From Onchocerca volvulus (lineage: Eukaryota > Nematoda > Chromadorea > Rhabditida > Onchocercidae), in contig HG738137.1 of the NCBI GenBank assembly GCA_000499405.2, positions 17,816,581 through 17,880,580 on the forward strand: DNA of 64,000 nucleotides, written 5' to 3'. This document shows positions 29,001 to 44,000 of this stretch, in pieces. How positions within the stretch are numbered: position 1 is the stretch's first letter; each line of letters starts with the position of its first letter. The notes below the pieces were generated by a model. The model had not been told where the DNA came from. It searched no databases and was given only the letters and a program-made list of their open reading frames with translations. The translations under genes and the position numbers were made by a program.

Positions 29001-32000
29001 TATCAAATTATTATAAATTGCGACATCAATAATAAATATTGCATATTTTGCCGCTTAATTTACCTTAATTTTTCTTAATTGGAGTTTTTTTCTTTCAATT
29101 TTTTTTACAAATCGAATAAGAAAATTCTCTCTTTAACAATTATTTCCATATTTAGGCAAGGATTTGAATTGTAAAAGATTTGTAACCTTCTGTTTTCGCT
29201 TTTTTTCAAATCCATTTATCTCTTCAAACTGTATAAGAAAATAATGTGTTATCTTGGTAAATGACATTTTAAGGATTTTTTCACGGAGATTTATTTGTAG
29301 ACATAGACATTAATTCTCGGAAATAGCCAGATATATTTTTATAGTTAATGGAAGAAGGCAAGATAGGAAAGAAAGAAATTTCAAAAATTTAATCGTATTT
29401 CATTGTAGAATCGCTGTACTCGAAGAAGAATTGATGCATGAAAAAACGAAACATGCGGATATGCTTCAAAGTTTGAAGAATGAAGTATTCGAATTGAGTG
29501 AAAAGTTTGTTTTACTTTTTTCATGGATATTTTGCGAAATGTTTTCTCATGGACATTTTGCGAAATTTCGCGAAATAAATGTAGCGAACTTACAAATAGT
29601 ATGAAGTAATTTACCAACGCCATTTGTCCAATTAATGGATTTATGATTATCCTATAAACAAGCCGACTTTATTTGGGAACAGTAATATAGCAGCTATAAC
29701 TACGTAAAAAAAGACGTGAAATGTTAGAATATAAGAAGAGACACCCATTTGCTAAGATAGAAATGCTGAATAAATGAGAAATGCTGAATAAATGAGCGCT
29801 AGTATGATGAGCGCTAAAAACTAGATTTGAAAAGATTTCAATTTTTGGAAAAAAAGAAGACTGGTTAGAAGAATTACCATTTAATAAAAATATTTATCAT
29901 TCAATTAAATTACTTTCTGATTTGAAATTCTTTTCCAATTTCTTCGTTCTCCATCTTGCATATTACAATTGCAATCAGATACTACTATATCATCAGAATT
30001 TATTTTTCTTTTTACTTCAATATTACATACACTTTGATTCCATCCATTTGATCATGTCATTCATATAAAATGCACAGTATTGTAAAATTGTTGGAGTTTT
30101 CTTCAAAATGTCAATATTGTGTTGAATTTAAAATTTGACAGAACATTGTATTGAATTTTCTGCATAATATCCGAGTATTCTTGCATCGTGAACATAAATT
30201 CTTTCCTAACCTAATTTCATTACTTCGTTTTCATCTATGACTTCAGAAATCATCGTCCTCATTCATTAAACAATACATTTTTGTGATGATGTCTTAGTTT
30301 TGTTTGCTTTCCAGAAATAAGAAATTGAAAGAAATCTTGGCTAAAACAGAAGTTTTGATGAGGAATCTTTCGAAAGATTCAAAAATGACGATGCTCATTT
30401 TAGAACAAACTGAAGGACCAGGAAATTTAGAAGAAGAATTCAAGCAGGCTTGTTTTTCTTTCTTTTTTGATTACTTAAAATTTCTCACTTCTATTCTTGT
30501 AGCATAAAATGTATGAATGGAAGTTTGAGTAAATTTGAACAAAAACTGTAATTAAAATTTAAGCTTATAAATAAATCAGATGAAGATTGAATTGCAATTA
30601 CAATTATTAAGTGCTTCGAAAATTGGTGGTATTTTAGTTATGTAACAAATATGTGCAATTAAGCGCTCTTCTTACTACTACTCAAGAACATTTGGCAAAA
30701 TTACAAACGGGAGCTTCAGAATTTGCAAATTATGAGTAAGCTTTAGTTCTTTTCATGATCAGTAGCAAAATCATGGAATTCGTCGATATAATTTTTATGT
30801 TGAAATAAATATTCCATATCAAGAATTGATATCAATTCCTGCTCTTTTCTCAATTTTGAGGTGCTTATCAATTGGCCCAGAAAAAAAATTTTTCGTATTT
30901 TCAATGCTTTGAATTGTATATATGTTTGATCTCTGTGCTTTTTGAAGTTTTCTTGAGAGCATTCTAAACTTACTTCAAATTATCAAAGGGATCTGAGGAA
31001 AGTAATTGAAAATTTGAATAACGAATTGCATCAATGCAAGGCGGAAAATAAAAATTTGATGAAGCAGAAAAACAATGCGGAATGGCAACTTGGAGAACAT
31101 CGTGAATGGCTCCGTAATGCTAATAATCGGTGAGTGTTTCTCTGATCCTTTGAAAATAATTTTTTAACAATTCTCCGAAAAAAATTTTTTTTTTTAACAA
31201 TTCTCTGAACATTGATCAATTATGATTTATACGAATTTTCCCAATTATTTTGTTAATTTTTTCGTAGTTTACTAGTTTTCCCTTAAATTCTTCATTTTTT
31301 TTTTTTTCAATGAAACATTTTTTGAAATATTCCGGAAAATATTTCATGGAATATAATTGGTAAAATGTTTACCGGATTCTTTCTTTAGAATAACCGTTTT
31401 GGAAGAAGAATTAATGCGTATGGAAGAAGCCGAGAAAAGAGCTCATGAAGTTTTACGTTTGGAAAATGAAGCATTGAATCAAACGTTTGTTTTCTTTTAT
31501 TTCAGAAAGTTTCCGCTTTACATTGGTAATAATTTACAACTTGTAAGTAAGAATTTTAAATTGAATTGCTTTTCGGTTCAGATTTTTGTCCCCATCACTA
31601 AGATAGGCAGATGATTCTATTGATAGACTTTATTTGCTATTTGTGCTAATGCAAAATTAATCTTTGATACCAATGTTCTCTGCCCTTTGACATTTAGATA
31701 ATGATACACATCCTATACTCACATTATTATCTGAAAATGGATATTTCGAATAATAGCAATAATTTTAAATATTGTTAAATTAAATCTATAAAAACTGTAT
31801 TTTCCTGAATTTTTTCCAATTTATTGAAGGAATACACAATTGAAAGAAGATATGAAACATCTGCAGGATGAAATCCAAGGTCTACTGTTAGATGCAAAGG
31901 AAAAATTTGAAGAGGTAAGGAGTTTTTCAAATTATTTTCATTGATTTGTTATTCTTCCATGAAAAAATCAATAGAAATGCAAGTTTTTGATAATAAAATC

Positions 32001-35000
32001 TAATATTCATTTCAGCACATTTGTTGTGCATGTAACGAAGTTTCAGCAGTAAATCGTACTGGAAATAGTGGCGAGGATCTCAGGTACCATACTTTTTTAT
32101 TGCTACAGTAAGATCAATCCATTTGATAATTAGAAGAATGATAAAATTAATAGCATTAGCAAGAGTTCATTATGATTGGTAGTAAGTTTGTATTAAGTGA
32201 TGATACTCATCACTTTTTTTTTAATGCATATTTCAAGTTCCTTTTTTCGATTTTTGGAAAATTCTGAATTTTAAAATTATCAAAAATAATTCTCATTCTC
32301 TTATCTCAGTGCGATGAGCCGTTTGTTGGAAAATCTGCTCGGGGAATTAAATCATCAAAAAATTATCGATAACCTTATGGAGCAACGCAGCAAAGCAGAA
32401 CGATTGTTGGAAGATCGGAAAGAAACGATCACTGATGTCTATGATAAGTCCGTTTAATTAAAACGTTCATTTAGTTAAGTTATAGAATTAAATCTTAATT
32501 TAATGCAAGATTATTTCTTGTTTTACAGTATAGTACTGATATATTCCATTTTACATTGCAACATTAATAACTAATTTGATGAGCTCTGAAATGTTTTGAA
32601 TACAGCAATGTTTCTTTGATTATTAGTCAAGAAAATCTCTGATAGATTCCATAACTGATAGAAATATAAATTTATAGGTAAGTTTGCGCAAGTTTTTGAG
32701 TAAAATTTTCGGAACCACACATTAATCAAACAAAAATAGATAACACAATTTTTTAGTTTTTTTAGTTTTTTTTTTGACTTTAACTTTGACTTTAACATTA
32801 ATCATTAGTAATGAATTGTAGATTTTCTAGTTACTTAAACAGTGTTATTCCAACAAGACAATATTTGATTAAGAGAATTTGAGAGTTCAAGAGTTATGCA
32901 AAATTTAAAATATTAAATGTTTGAAAAATAAGTTAAATTATTTTCAGAATCGTCGAATTAGAAAAACAAATTTTGGAAAACACTCTAGAGGAACCTCTAG
33001 AAATTACCGAAATGTAATTCATAAATTTTTTTTATATTTTCTTCGCAAATATTCTAGCACAAGCATTTTTAGTTCCAAAAATTTCAATTTTTTTCACTTG
33101 TGAAAAATATTTTTTTGGCAATTATAATGAAAGTACAATGAATATTTATTGCTTCTTTTTTTCTTTATTTTTTAAAATATTTTTTCGAAAACACACAATA
33201 AAAAACAATGCTGATTGAATGGATATCACACTTGATGTATTAAATCAAATTCATGTGATCAATTAATCGATTAATTATTTCATTATCATTCATATATTCT
33301 CCGTCCAATTAATTAATCATTTCAATTTCCTTCGATTGCATATATGGGTTGCATTTTGCAGAAAAACAGTTTCTACCAGAATCGACGAAGAAGACGAAAA
33401 AGTTTTTCAGGCAAAATATGTTGAACCAGAAAAATCCATGTATGTTTCGAATTTCTGTTTAAGGTTTTACAGAAATGAAGTGTTGAATGGTAATTGATAT
33501 CTGGGAATTCAAGAAAAGTATTGAAAATCATAATTTGTTAGCTAATTTTCCAACTGAATTTTATGCATCAATCATGTGAACATTCAAAAAATCAATTTAT
33601 TTTAACATCAAAAACTAAAAAATTATTTTGCATAATATCATCATAAAGTTTTGCATTGATATGGCGTTTTTTTTCTTTTTTTTTTTTTTAGAAATTACAG
33701 GAAGTAAATAGAATGACAATTGATCAATTTTCTGATTTGATATGAAGGAATTTTATCATAATATAAAGTGAAAAAGAACTTGAAATCAAATATAAACAAT
33801 GAAGTAGGATGAAAGAAATTATGTCATTAAAGTTGTTAAATTGTCTAATAGGATGCATCAATTGTTGTTGGCGCAAAATTTCTGTTAAAAGCTAAATTTG
33901 ATTTGTGAAAATCTCTTGCAAGAATTGCTTAAAGTGCTAATGATTAAATCAATCACTTCAATTCGTCCACTGGATAAGTTAATTGAATTTTAGGAATTGG
34001 TAGAAATTAAATTTAACTTAAGAAATCCTCAATACTCACTAAAAATAGAAAAAAAAAAGTGAAAATGTTGCCTTGCCGATTAAATAGTAACATAATTCTC
34101 ATTTCTTCTGTAGCGGCTCTCAAGAAGTTGATGAAATACAGCGACAACTGGATGAAAAGAAAGTTGAAGTTGAAAATTTGATGAAATTGAAGTCTGAATT
34201 GGAAAGAAACTTGGAAGAAGTTATCATCAGGTACTTTTGTTATTCTCTGTAATATTACTTGAAATGAAATAAAGTAAGCAAAACATCTAATTATGTGGCA
34301 AAAAAAAAAAAAAAAAAATGTTTTTCTGTTCGTTTGATTTATCGTTTTAAAATGGATCTACTTCAAAAACAAATCTATCTTTTTTGAATTTCTTTAACGA
34401 AATTCTAGTATAAACAGTACATTTTGTGAAGTGCGTTACCGACTCATAAATTGTGATTCGTGCTGATTTAAATGTGATTCGTACTAATTTAAATTTATTC
34501 CTAAAATACGTTTTGTAAGCAATCATCCTTTTTTCCAACTGCCATGTAAATTTTTCAACCGAATGGAAGTGCTGCAATAATAGTAATAAATGATTCAAAT
34601 TTTTAAAAATAAAATATTCAAATAGAAACTAAAAAAAAGATCATTCCGTTGCAATTACTGTAAATTTAATGAACTTTAATCTTATCAATTTGTCAGAAAT
34701 TAACTTGTGGATTTTGATGCTATTATTAACATAGAATATAACTTAATTAAGTTAACTTCACATTGATAAAATTGTTTTTTATAAGTTTTAAGCTTTTTTA
34801 CTCGAAATAGATCTTTTGCTATTGATCAATCAAAACTACAATTTGATTTGATTATAAATCTTAACATTATAATCTTTTTTATCTTTTCTGGATGTATTAA
34901 TATGAAACATGATTATTATAATCTTTCATCTTTTCTGGATGTATTAATATGAAACATGATTAAAAACTATTTGAATGGGTCATACGATTAACATTCTTGG

Positions 35001-38000
35001 ATTGCTGTTCTTTTTAACAAACTATTTTTTTTTTATTTATTTGTTTACATTCTTTCATTCCTTAAAGGAATGTTTACAGACATGATTAGAAAATTGCTCT
35101 TTTCCGAAAATAACGATTATCTTTGCTCAATTAATTTATACCGTAGTTTGCCAACATCCAATGCTGCAAATAATTAACAGTAACTACTACAGTAACTAAT
35201 ATTAATTAGCTTGTTGATATTAGAGCAATTTTCCTAGGATATTATCGTTAGATACCACGGCATTTTCGAATATATAAATATTTCAGTCTTTATGTTCTTA
35301 TCGTTAGAATAGCTAAATCAAAGATAAACTGCTTTTGAAAAGTTATTCATTTTGTATTCTGATGTAAACGTGAGATACGGTAGTAAGTGCAAAAGTAGTA
35401 ATCTAGGAAATGATTGATAAACCAAAATTGCACCATTTTGGAGCAACAAATTACATTAGATTACGATATTTTTTCTCCATTACAAAGAAGCTTTTTTCAT
35501 AAACGCGTTACTTTTTTTTTTTTTTTTCAATTTTCTTCCTTCCATAAAGTCTTTCATTTGCAAAATTTTAAGATGTAAATTTATGCAGTTTTTTGTTCAA
35601 TTTTTGCAAAATTGTTCTGAACACTTTTTTCCTTTTTTTTATTTTAATGTGCGCAGTTTTCAGATGTAATTTTCGCAGAATTGCTCCAAACCTTTTTTTT
35701 TTATTCAAGTATTGTTTTTCGTAGATAACGATTCTACAATTTATTCATCCCATTAAGCCATTGATTTTACCCAAGATATGAATGAGTGAAATAGTGGTAA
35801 TATATGGTGCTAAATCACTGAATTGTTTCTGATAGTGCAAACATGATAGCTGATAAGAAGTACTTTTTTTTAAGAAATCGATTAGCTGTGATTTATTGTA
35901 GATGATAGTCTTACTATTTATTTATTAATTGCTGCAAATTTTAGAATGGCATTTCATTTTGATGATTTTTGAACGCCAAATGATTTTCAAAAAAAAAAGC
36001 TCCCAATGTGTACTTCTTTTGAGATTGATGCAGTTGTCAATAATTTTTAAATATACCAAACAAATTTTTTCGTTATTAATTATAATTGAATTTTTTTAAA
36101 AATTACATATCTTTATTCATACAAATCAAAACTAATCATTAGAATTTAAAATAACATTCAATGATACAGTAGCGTTGTTAAATGAATTATTTCTAGCAGA
36201 ATTAATTTTCGAGAATGCATTCATAACATCGGCAAACTTATCATTTGAATTAATATTAATATGAACTGATAAACGAAAGAATAATTACAGCATGAAATTT
36301 ATATCTTTTTCGGATTTCATTTATTCAAGCTTTTCATCCGCTTCTCTTTCGTTTCTTTAATTTGGATTTCTGAAGGAATAAATTAGAATAAACTTATGCA
36401 CATGAGATATTTAATTCCTAAAAGGAACTTTTCAGTTATTTTTAACATATAAGACGATATTCGTCATCAGTGATCTTTGAATTAGAAATAATATCAAAGT
36501 TTTTAATCCTGTAATTCAGAAAACATCTTTTTGTCTTTGAGGGAAAATTCAGACTAAAAAAAAAAAAAAAATTTGTCAGAAATTGAATCGGATAACTCAT
36601 TGAACAACGCTATAAAGCAACAAAATGTTAAGAAATGAATGCTCAAAGATCAAAATGATTTCATTCTGCAAAAAAAAAAATGAAATTGCAAATGAAAATC
36701 AATGATGTCATTTAGAATACATTAAAAAGGAATTTTTAAAATCACGTGGTGCTAGTTGATTTATGATTCTTGGCAATTAATAAAAGAGAAGCAATGAAAG
36801 AAATGTTGTTTTTTACTAATCTTTAAAGCTTCGTACTTTCTTCTATCTCTTTACAGTTTCCATGTATGCCTTCATGCATTTAATTTCTCAATATTCTGAT
36901 CATTTCGTATTTCTACTTTGATTTATAAAGCATGAATAAATTAAATACAAAAGTAAATATACAGTATACATAAATGAGTTCGTAGAATATAGTGAAGTTT
37001 CCAGCTATTTTTATCACTAATCTATTGCTTTGTTATTTATAAACTGTAAAGGAATTCTCCGGATATCTTTTTGTTGGATATAGCAATGTCAAATAAACAA
37101 AGAATACTTCCGAAAATGTCAAATGGTGTTAAATATCTTTGTTGATTGTAAATGTTAAATTGTTCGAAGTCTTTGTTGATTGTAAATGTCAAATTATGCG
37201 AGACATCGACAAACTGAATAGTTGATAAATCAAATGGAATATTACCGCTAATTTATTCTGGAGATATAGAAAAATATGAGCGATTAAAAAAATTCGTTTA
37301 AAGCATTAAACATATTAGATAAGAAATAAATAGACTTAGAAGCAATCTTATTATAAAGACTTTCCGGGAATATCAAAATTAATTTTTCATATGTCGAAAA
37401 AGTAACAAATCTTGTGAATATCACTAAAAGCCTGAAGTACTTATTAAATTTTTTTACTTTTCTATATTGATAAGTTATGAGCAATGGAAAAAAAAAATGT
37501 TTTGAATGTTTACTTATAAATAACCGATATCAGTTTTAGTTATTGCAGATAGGCTAATATGGACTGTGTTGACGTCCATTATATTTTATTCCAAATTTTC
37601 AATGTTTTTTAATTTTCTTAATCCATTTGTTTTTCTGTGTTCTTTCCTCTGTATTTTTTACCGAGAATTACTGTATTTAGTTTAATACCGAGAATTACTG
37701 TGATCGTTACAAATATTCGGGTGAGAAAAGACGAAACTTTGGGCTATTTCAGGAACAAAGAGATGTCGACATTGCTTGATAAGAGAGAAGCAACAATTAA
37801 TGCAATCATTAACGAGAAGAATGCAATTGCAGTAGAACGTGATGCTTTAGAGCAACAAGTTGTCAACCTAAAACAACGATGTCATTCTCTTTCCCCTCTT
37901 GGAATGGAAATTCGAGCTGAGGTAAAAAATTTGAAACACTAAATACAGGTGAATGTAATATTTGTAATACAGTATATCATGATACCGTAGTATTCTATCC

Positions 38001-41000
38001 CAATGATGCAAACTAAGTTGTAAACTAAGTTACTTTATTTCTACAAATATAAAAATACAGTATTAATATAAGATCCGATAACTATCTTATATTAATTTTT
38101 GGTCCGAAACAAATTTTCGTCTTATTTTTTTATTGGGAATATTCAGTTTTTTGTATAAAGAACTCTATTTTTGTTTATTTACAAATGCACTTGTATATTT
38201 GGATTTCAATAAAAAAACTATAAATAGTATTACGATATAATAAATATGAATAATTGAATGTTTTAAATTACATATTAATATTATTCTTTTTATTTTTAGA
38301 GTATGTCTTAGGGAATCTTTCAGCTTGGGAAAATCAAGGAAAATGAAATTCCTTTTTTACTTTTGTTTTAACCTAACAGCTTGGGAAAATCAAGAAAATG
38401 AAATTCCTTTTTTACTTTTATTTTAACCTAACAGCTTGGGAAAATCAAGAAAATGAAATTCCTTTTTTACTTTTATTTTAACCTAAATAGCACATCAACA
38501 CTGTCATCATCCCCATCAATAGGTTACTCAAGCGTAATAAATGTATTCCCTTGGCTAACGATAGTAACTGGTTCCTGTTTTTGGGATAACACTAATATTA
38601 TAATCATCCTGAAAAATTATGCTAAATCTGTTTTCTGGTTGGGTCTTTTTTTTTTTTTAAGGAAAAGACAAAGAATCAAATTGAAATAGCCATTTTGCAT
38701 GTAGTCCATAAAATTATGAAATTGCATTTCGAAATATATTCCAGTCAATAATTGCTAATATTGAAGTGATTATGGTTTCATTTCAAATTAAAATATCTGT
38801 AGGACCAAAATGCGACAGAGTTGATGGTTCGGCTATGCGAAAAGGAGGATCAGTTACAGCAGGTTACTACTGAAATAGCGGAGAAGGCGCAAGAAATTAC
38901 GTAAGTTTTCCAAACTTATTACTCTTCCGATATTTATAAGAATGATTTACAGATAAAAAGAAAAGAAACAATAATTCTTGTGTACTTAATACATATTTGG
39001 AAAATTTGATTAATATCTACCGATTTGCTGCATATTCGAAATCATTTAAAATGATGATATCTTAGCTATTTTGAATTCATAATCTTAATTTATATATTCT
39101 CATTTATTACTATAGAATTTTCATGATAACAGAGATTAAATATTTCAGAAATTTGCATGATGTGATCAGAGATCTGAGAGATGTGATCAATGAAAAGAAC
39201 CGTATAATTGATGATTTGAATCGGATAACGAGTGAAAAGGAATGGAATCTCGGAGAGCATCGACAATGGCTTTTCGATGCCAATATTAGGTACATATATT
39301 CATTTTAATTGTATAATCTAATATCATTCAATTATGAAAAACCTATGACTTCATGAACCGTCTGAGAGATTCTGACCTCATGACTTCATGAGCTGCCTGA
39401 GAGATGTTCACAAAAGCGGTTATGAAACGAATTATAACAAAAATATGGATTCATATTATGAGGAAAATTATTGCTTGATAAAATTATTTGAGAAAATTAT
39501 TTGAAAAATTATTTTGAAACTACTATTTTAATTATTATTATATCTAAAGTTATTATTATAGTTTTATTATTTGATTGTTCAAACAGTTGATATTCTGAAA
39601 ATTCTATCTTTGTATCCTATCATTTCAGTAAATTTCAGCATAAAAAATCTCGAAGCAGAACTAAGCAATATCCGAGAAGAAGTGAATTCAAATAAGATGG
39701 AACTGGACAGATTGAACACTGAATTAGATGAGAAAAATGGAAACATTTCGCAACTCCATAATAAGTGATTCTTCGCTTATTTATATTAATCATATATTTA
39801 AAACTATTTTCAAAACGAACATGATTCTGATGCATCTAAGTTTCTTAGAAAAATTGAACTCAACGTTTCTCCTCTAAAGAAATACATAATGTTACTTCTG
39901 AGTTTTTTTTTTTTTTTTTTTTTGTTTAGTGCCTTCATTGTTCTCTTCTCATTTAGAATAGCCGAACTAGAATCAGAAGCTATTAATATGCAATATGGGA
40001 AAGAACTCTCACCAAATCAGGTATTCAATTTCTGGATTTGCTACTCTATTTGTTTGAAAAATGATTTCTTCATATTGTAAAAATTTTTCAACAATAAGCA
40101 ATAATGTCATTACTATTTGAAGATTCTTCATGAATCCTACTGTTACAATCATCTTATCATTTTAATTGCATTTCAGGATATTGAAGCATTACAGGAGAAA
40201 CTTTCACACTTGGAGGAATATGTGCAATTTCAAAATGAGGAGTTGCAACAATTGAAAAAGGTGAAAAAATATAAATTTGAGAAAATATATGAAAATGATG
40301 TCGAAAATATAAATATTTTATATTGTGTAAATTCTGATAAGTATTAAGTTCAGGAAAAGAATTAAAAAAAAAAAAAAGGATTCACAAAACAAGAATAGAA
40401 GTTGTCTTCAGATGCTTGCACTGTTTTGAATACAATAATTAATATTCATTACTTCAGTTGCACAACTAATTATCACTCTTTTCGACGTATTACTAATAAT
40501 TTGAAACGTTTTATGAATATTTTTCTGTAATGAAAAAATTGACTTAATTTCAGGAACAAGCGCAAATGTTGGTAAATGAACAATCTGACCTATCACCGAC
40601 AAATGCTGCTATCAGTATATTACTTTCTTTTTAATTCAGTTCCTTAATTTCATAAAATTTTGATGTCATAACTCGAGGCAAAAAATTATTATTTCAAAAA
40701 ATGATTTGTTGGAAATTATGGCTTTGAAAAGCGCCACTGAAAGTGATCATTTTCTATTCTGTTATGCTAATAAGTCATTATGAATATGAAAATCGAATTA
40801 CCGTAATGATGACAATGGGAATTCAAATTTTGCAAAAAATATTCCAATTCAATATTATTGCATTATAGTACGTGCAAAAGCTTTAAAGTACTAGAAGCAT
40901 TATTTCTTAAATGTTGTTTAAAAAAATAAATTTGAATTGTTAAAGTCTTTGTTCTTTTTTATTTTAAAAAAATTTCCAAGCAATATTTTCATTTCTAATT

Positions 41001-44000
41001 AGCCTTTTGGTTTGAAATTGAAAGCAAACGATTTTTGAAATCAAATAAACTTATTTTTCACTGAAAAAAAAATATAGCCTTGGCTATATTTGCTCAAAAA
41101 TTTCCCTGAAAAGTCTAAAAGAAGATTTGTATTTATTTCAATTGGAAAAGTTGATTTATTTTTGAATCAAGTATATTATTTCTTTTGCTTCATTTGCAAT
41201 TTCATATTAAGATCTCCAAGATCTTCTTAATTCGTGTCTTGATTTTAGGCCATTATTTTGGAATTCCTTTAACATTTAAATCTTTTATTTACCGAAATTG
41301 AAGCGTTTAAGATATTATTCATTATTTTAAGATTGGAAATTACTGAATTTTGGTTTTAAGGACATCCGGGAATGGATGGTGGAGTAATATCAGAAGAATA
41401 TCATGAACTGTCCTCAGAGCTCATTACTTTGAATCGTAGGAAGTACGAATTGGAGGAAAAAGTGAATTTTTATTTTGTCAAAGATACAAATTAAAGATTA
41501 TAATTGATGTTGAATATTACATCTATCGAGTAAATGATGCAGTCGCATCTCCTTATATTTTAATTATTTAAATGTATTCCGAAATAAAGTAATTATTCAA
41601 ATATATTTTGGAATAAGTGAATAACATGAAAGAGAGTTCCATTTAGTAATGCTGTTTATATACGATAAAAGAGTCAAAGTTGCAAATAATTCGATAAATT
41701 AAAAAACATATAATAACAGTGGAGCATATAAAACATATAAGAACATATATTATTATACTAAAATAAAACTTTCGAAAATTAAAATTGCATAAAAAATAAT
41801 TTCTTTAAATTTTTTCATATTTTTTTAAATTTAACTTCTTAAAGTTTTTTTTTTAATGTTACGATAACTATTTTTATGTTTGTTATCTGTTTATTGTGTT
41901 TTCTCTTTTTTTAAATTACTAATTATTTCAGATGAAACGAATGGAAAATGAGTTGTATGAGTCATATGAAAAGATGAAATCTCTTGAAGATGAACAACGT
42001 AAAACGGGTGAAGAAATTTGGCTTGCTAAGGAACGAGTCGCAAATCAAGATCGTGAACTGGAAAATCTACATGGTCAATGTTCTTGGCTACGAGATGAAA
42101 ATGCTCGATTGCAGAATGAACTGGGAGAAGAGCGGAAAAGGGTAACTTATTTCATTTAATCAATTGTTAAGGAATAAAATGGCTAATGTATAGCAGCATA
42201 TTTTTTACTAAAATAACTTAAATTTAAATTGTCATCGTTTATTTTGATTTCTGAAAACTAACTAGTTTTTTATTCAAAATTCAAAATTTCATCGTAAATC
42301 TTTTTTTTTTTTTTCAAAATTCCTATTTGCTTTTAAACTTTTACGAATTGAGCCAAATTTTCAGAATATCGAAAATGGTGGCGTTGATTGGTCCAAATTC
42401 GATGAAATGAAAAACGAAATGAAGCAAATAGAAAATATTTTAAGAGATGAAAAGAGTAAAGTAGAATGGCGATTAGGTGAAGTAACGCAATATTGGAATG
42501 ATGCAAAATGGAAGTAAGTTTTGTTTAAATGGAGGAAAAAATTATTTCATCCTTTTCTTATAACTTATGGACTGATTAATATATCAGTGTAACAAGATAA
42601 TCTATCAGTAGTAAATATTTTTGATCATGTTGAAGCAAGTACTCTCTCTCTAACTAGTTCTCATGATTGAATTTGATGAGATGAAAACTGAGTAAATATT
42701 GTAATAAAGTATAATAGCAACAATTTAAATTATTAAATTAAAATTTTTGTAATGATCTAAATTTGTTTTATTTAGAATTGGTGAATTAGAAGCTGGTATG
42801 GCGCATAAAGAATGGTTGTTAGATCAAGCGCAACAAAAAATATACGAGTTAGTTTTCTTTTTAATCCCTTTCGATAATCAGCAAATGGCGGCATTAAAAA
42901 AATTAAAGTTTATTTTATATTATTCCGATTTCAGTTGTTATTCATATGTACACTAATTCTCATAATTTTACCATACCAAAATAATAATATTCCTGATTTG
43001 TTTCCATCTAATATATTCATAATAGACTGGATCAAATGTATCGATTCCGTGACACGACAAAAAATGCCCTGGATGGTACATTCTTGATTAAAAAGCAACC
43101 CACTGGTGATAGATATAAATGGCGTCTGGCTATGTGGTGAGTTCTCATTTATCATTTTTACATTTTTTTTGCCATTTTCTCTCTTTAATTCATACTAGCT
43201 ATACTGGCCATACGTTGCTGTAGCAGCGTGTGATCGGGTATAGCCAATCTGTATAAATAAAAATGTAATTGTCCATTTGTTCAGAATCTTAAATCTTTGA
43301 TAGTTCTCACTGATTGCTTTCGAATTTTGATACAACATTGCATTCGAATACGCGCATGTTTTTATATATTTTTTATTTATAAGCATTTTCGTGACTCAGT
43401 CTATTTAAATGGAAAAGAAAGAAAAAAGAAAACGCGTGTTTCTAATATGTTTAATTTCACAGTGCTTGTGGATTTTTGTTGTTGTTGTTGTTTATGCAGA
43501 TATAGAGATTGTCTGGTTTGCCGGCTCTAAAACATGCAACATATAATTGTCCATGTGAGAAGCATTCCATATCTAGATCTAAACCCGCACAATTTAAAGA
43601 TTGACTCTGAGATTGTTGATGATGATTGGAATTTCAATCTCTCAAATTGAAATGGCATATGCTCTGGAATCATAGGAATACGAGAAATGATGACATCTTC
43701 ACCCTTGAAAGGTCTTGTAAGATTGTTGCTTCTACGACGTTGCTCATTAATTTTTTTTCCACTGCAAATTGCGTGTCGTTGCGAAGTTTGGCTGGTTGAT
43801 ATTTCGCCATGATAATTGGCACTCAATTTTCAATAGCAGTATGTGCAATGGCATCCCTGATAGATTGAGTGAATTCAAAAATTATGTTGAATAATTAATC
43901 GCTTCTTCGGCTTCCACAATAGTGTTGACGGACTTGTACGTGACTGCCTAACTTTGAAAAACTGAATAATATTGTTGAGTTCGTCTTTGTTCTTGGCCGC

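Noticed and set aside
40690..40784. Open frame in intron 58 resembling a rod exon
   Set aside because: No acceptor of the required phase precedes it, and similarity to the repeats is slight.
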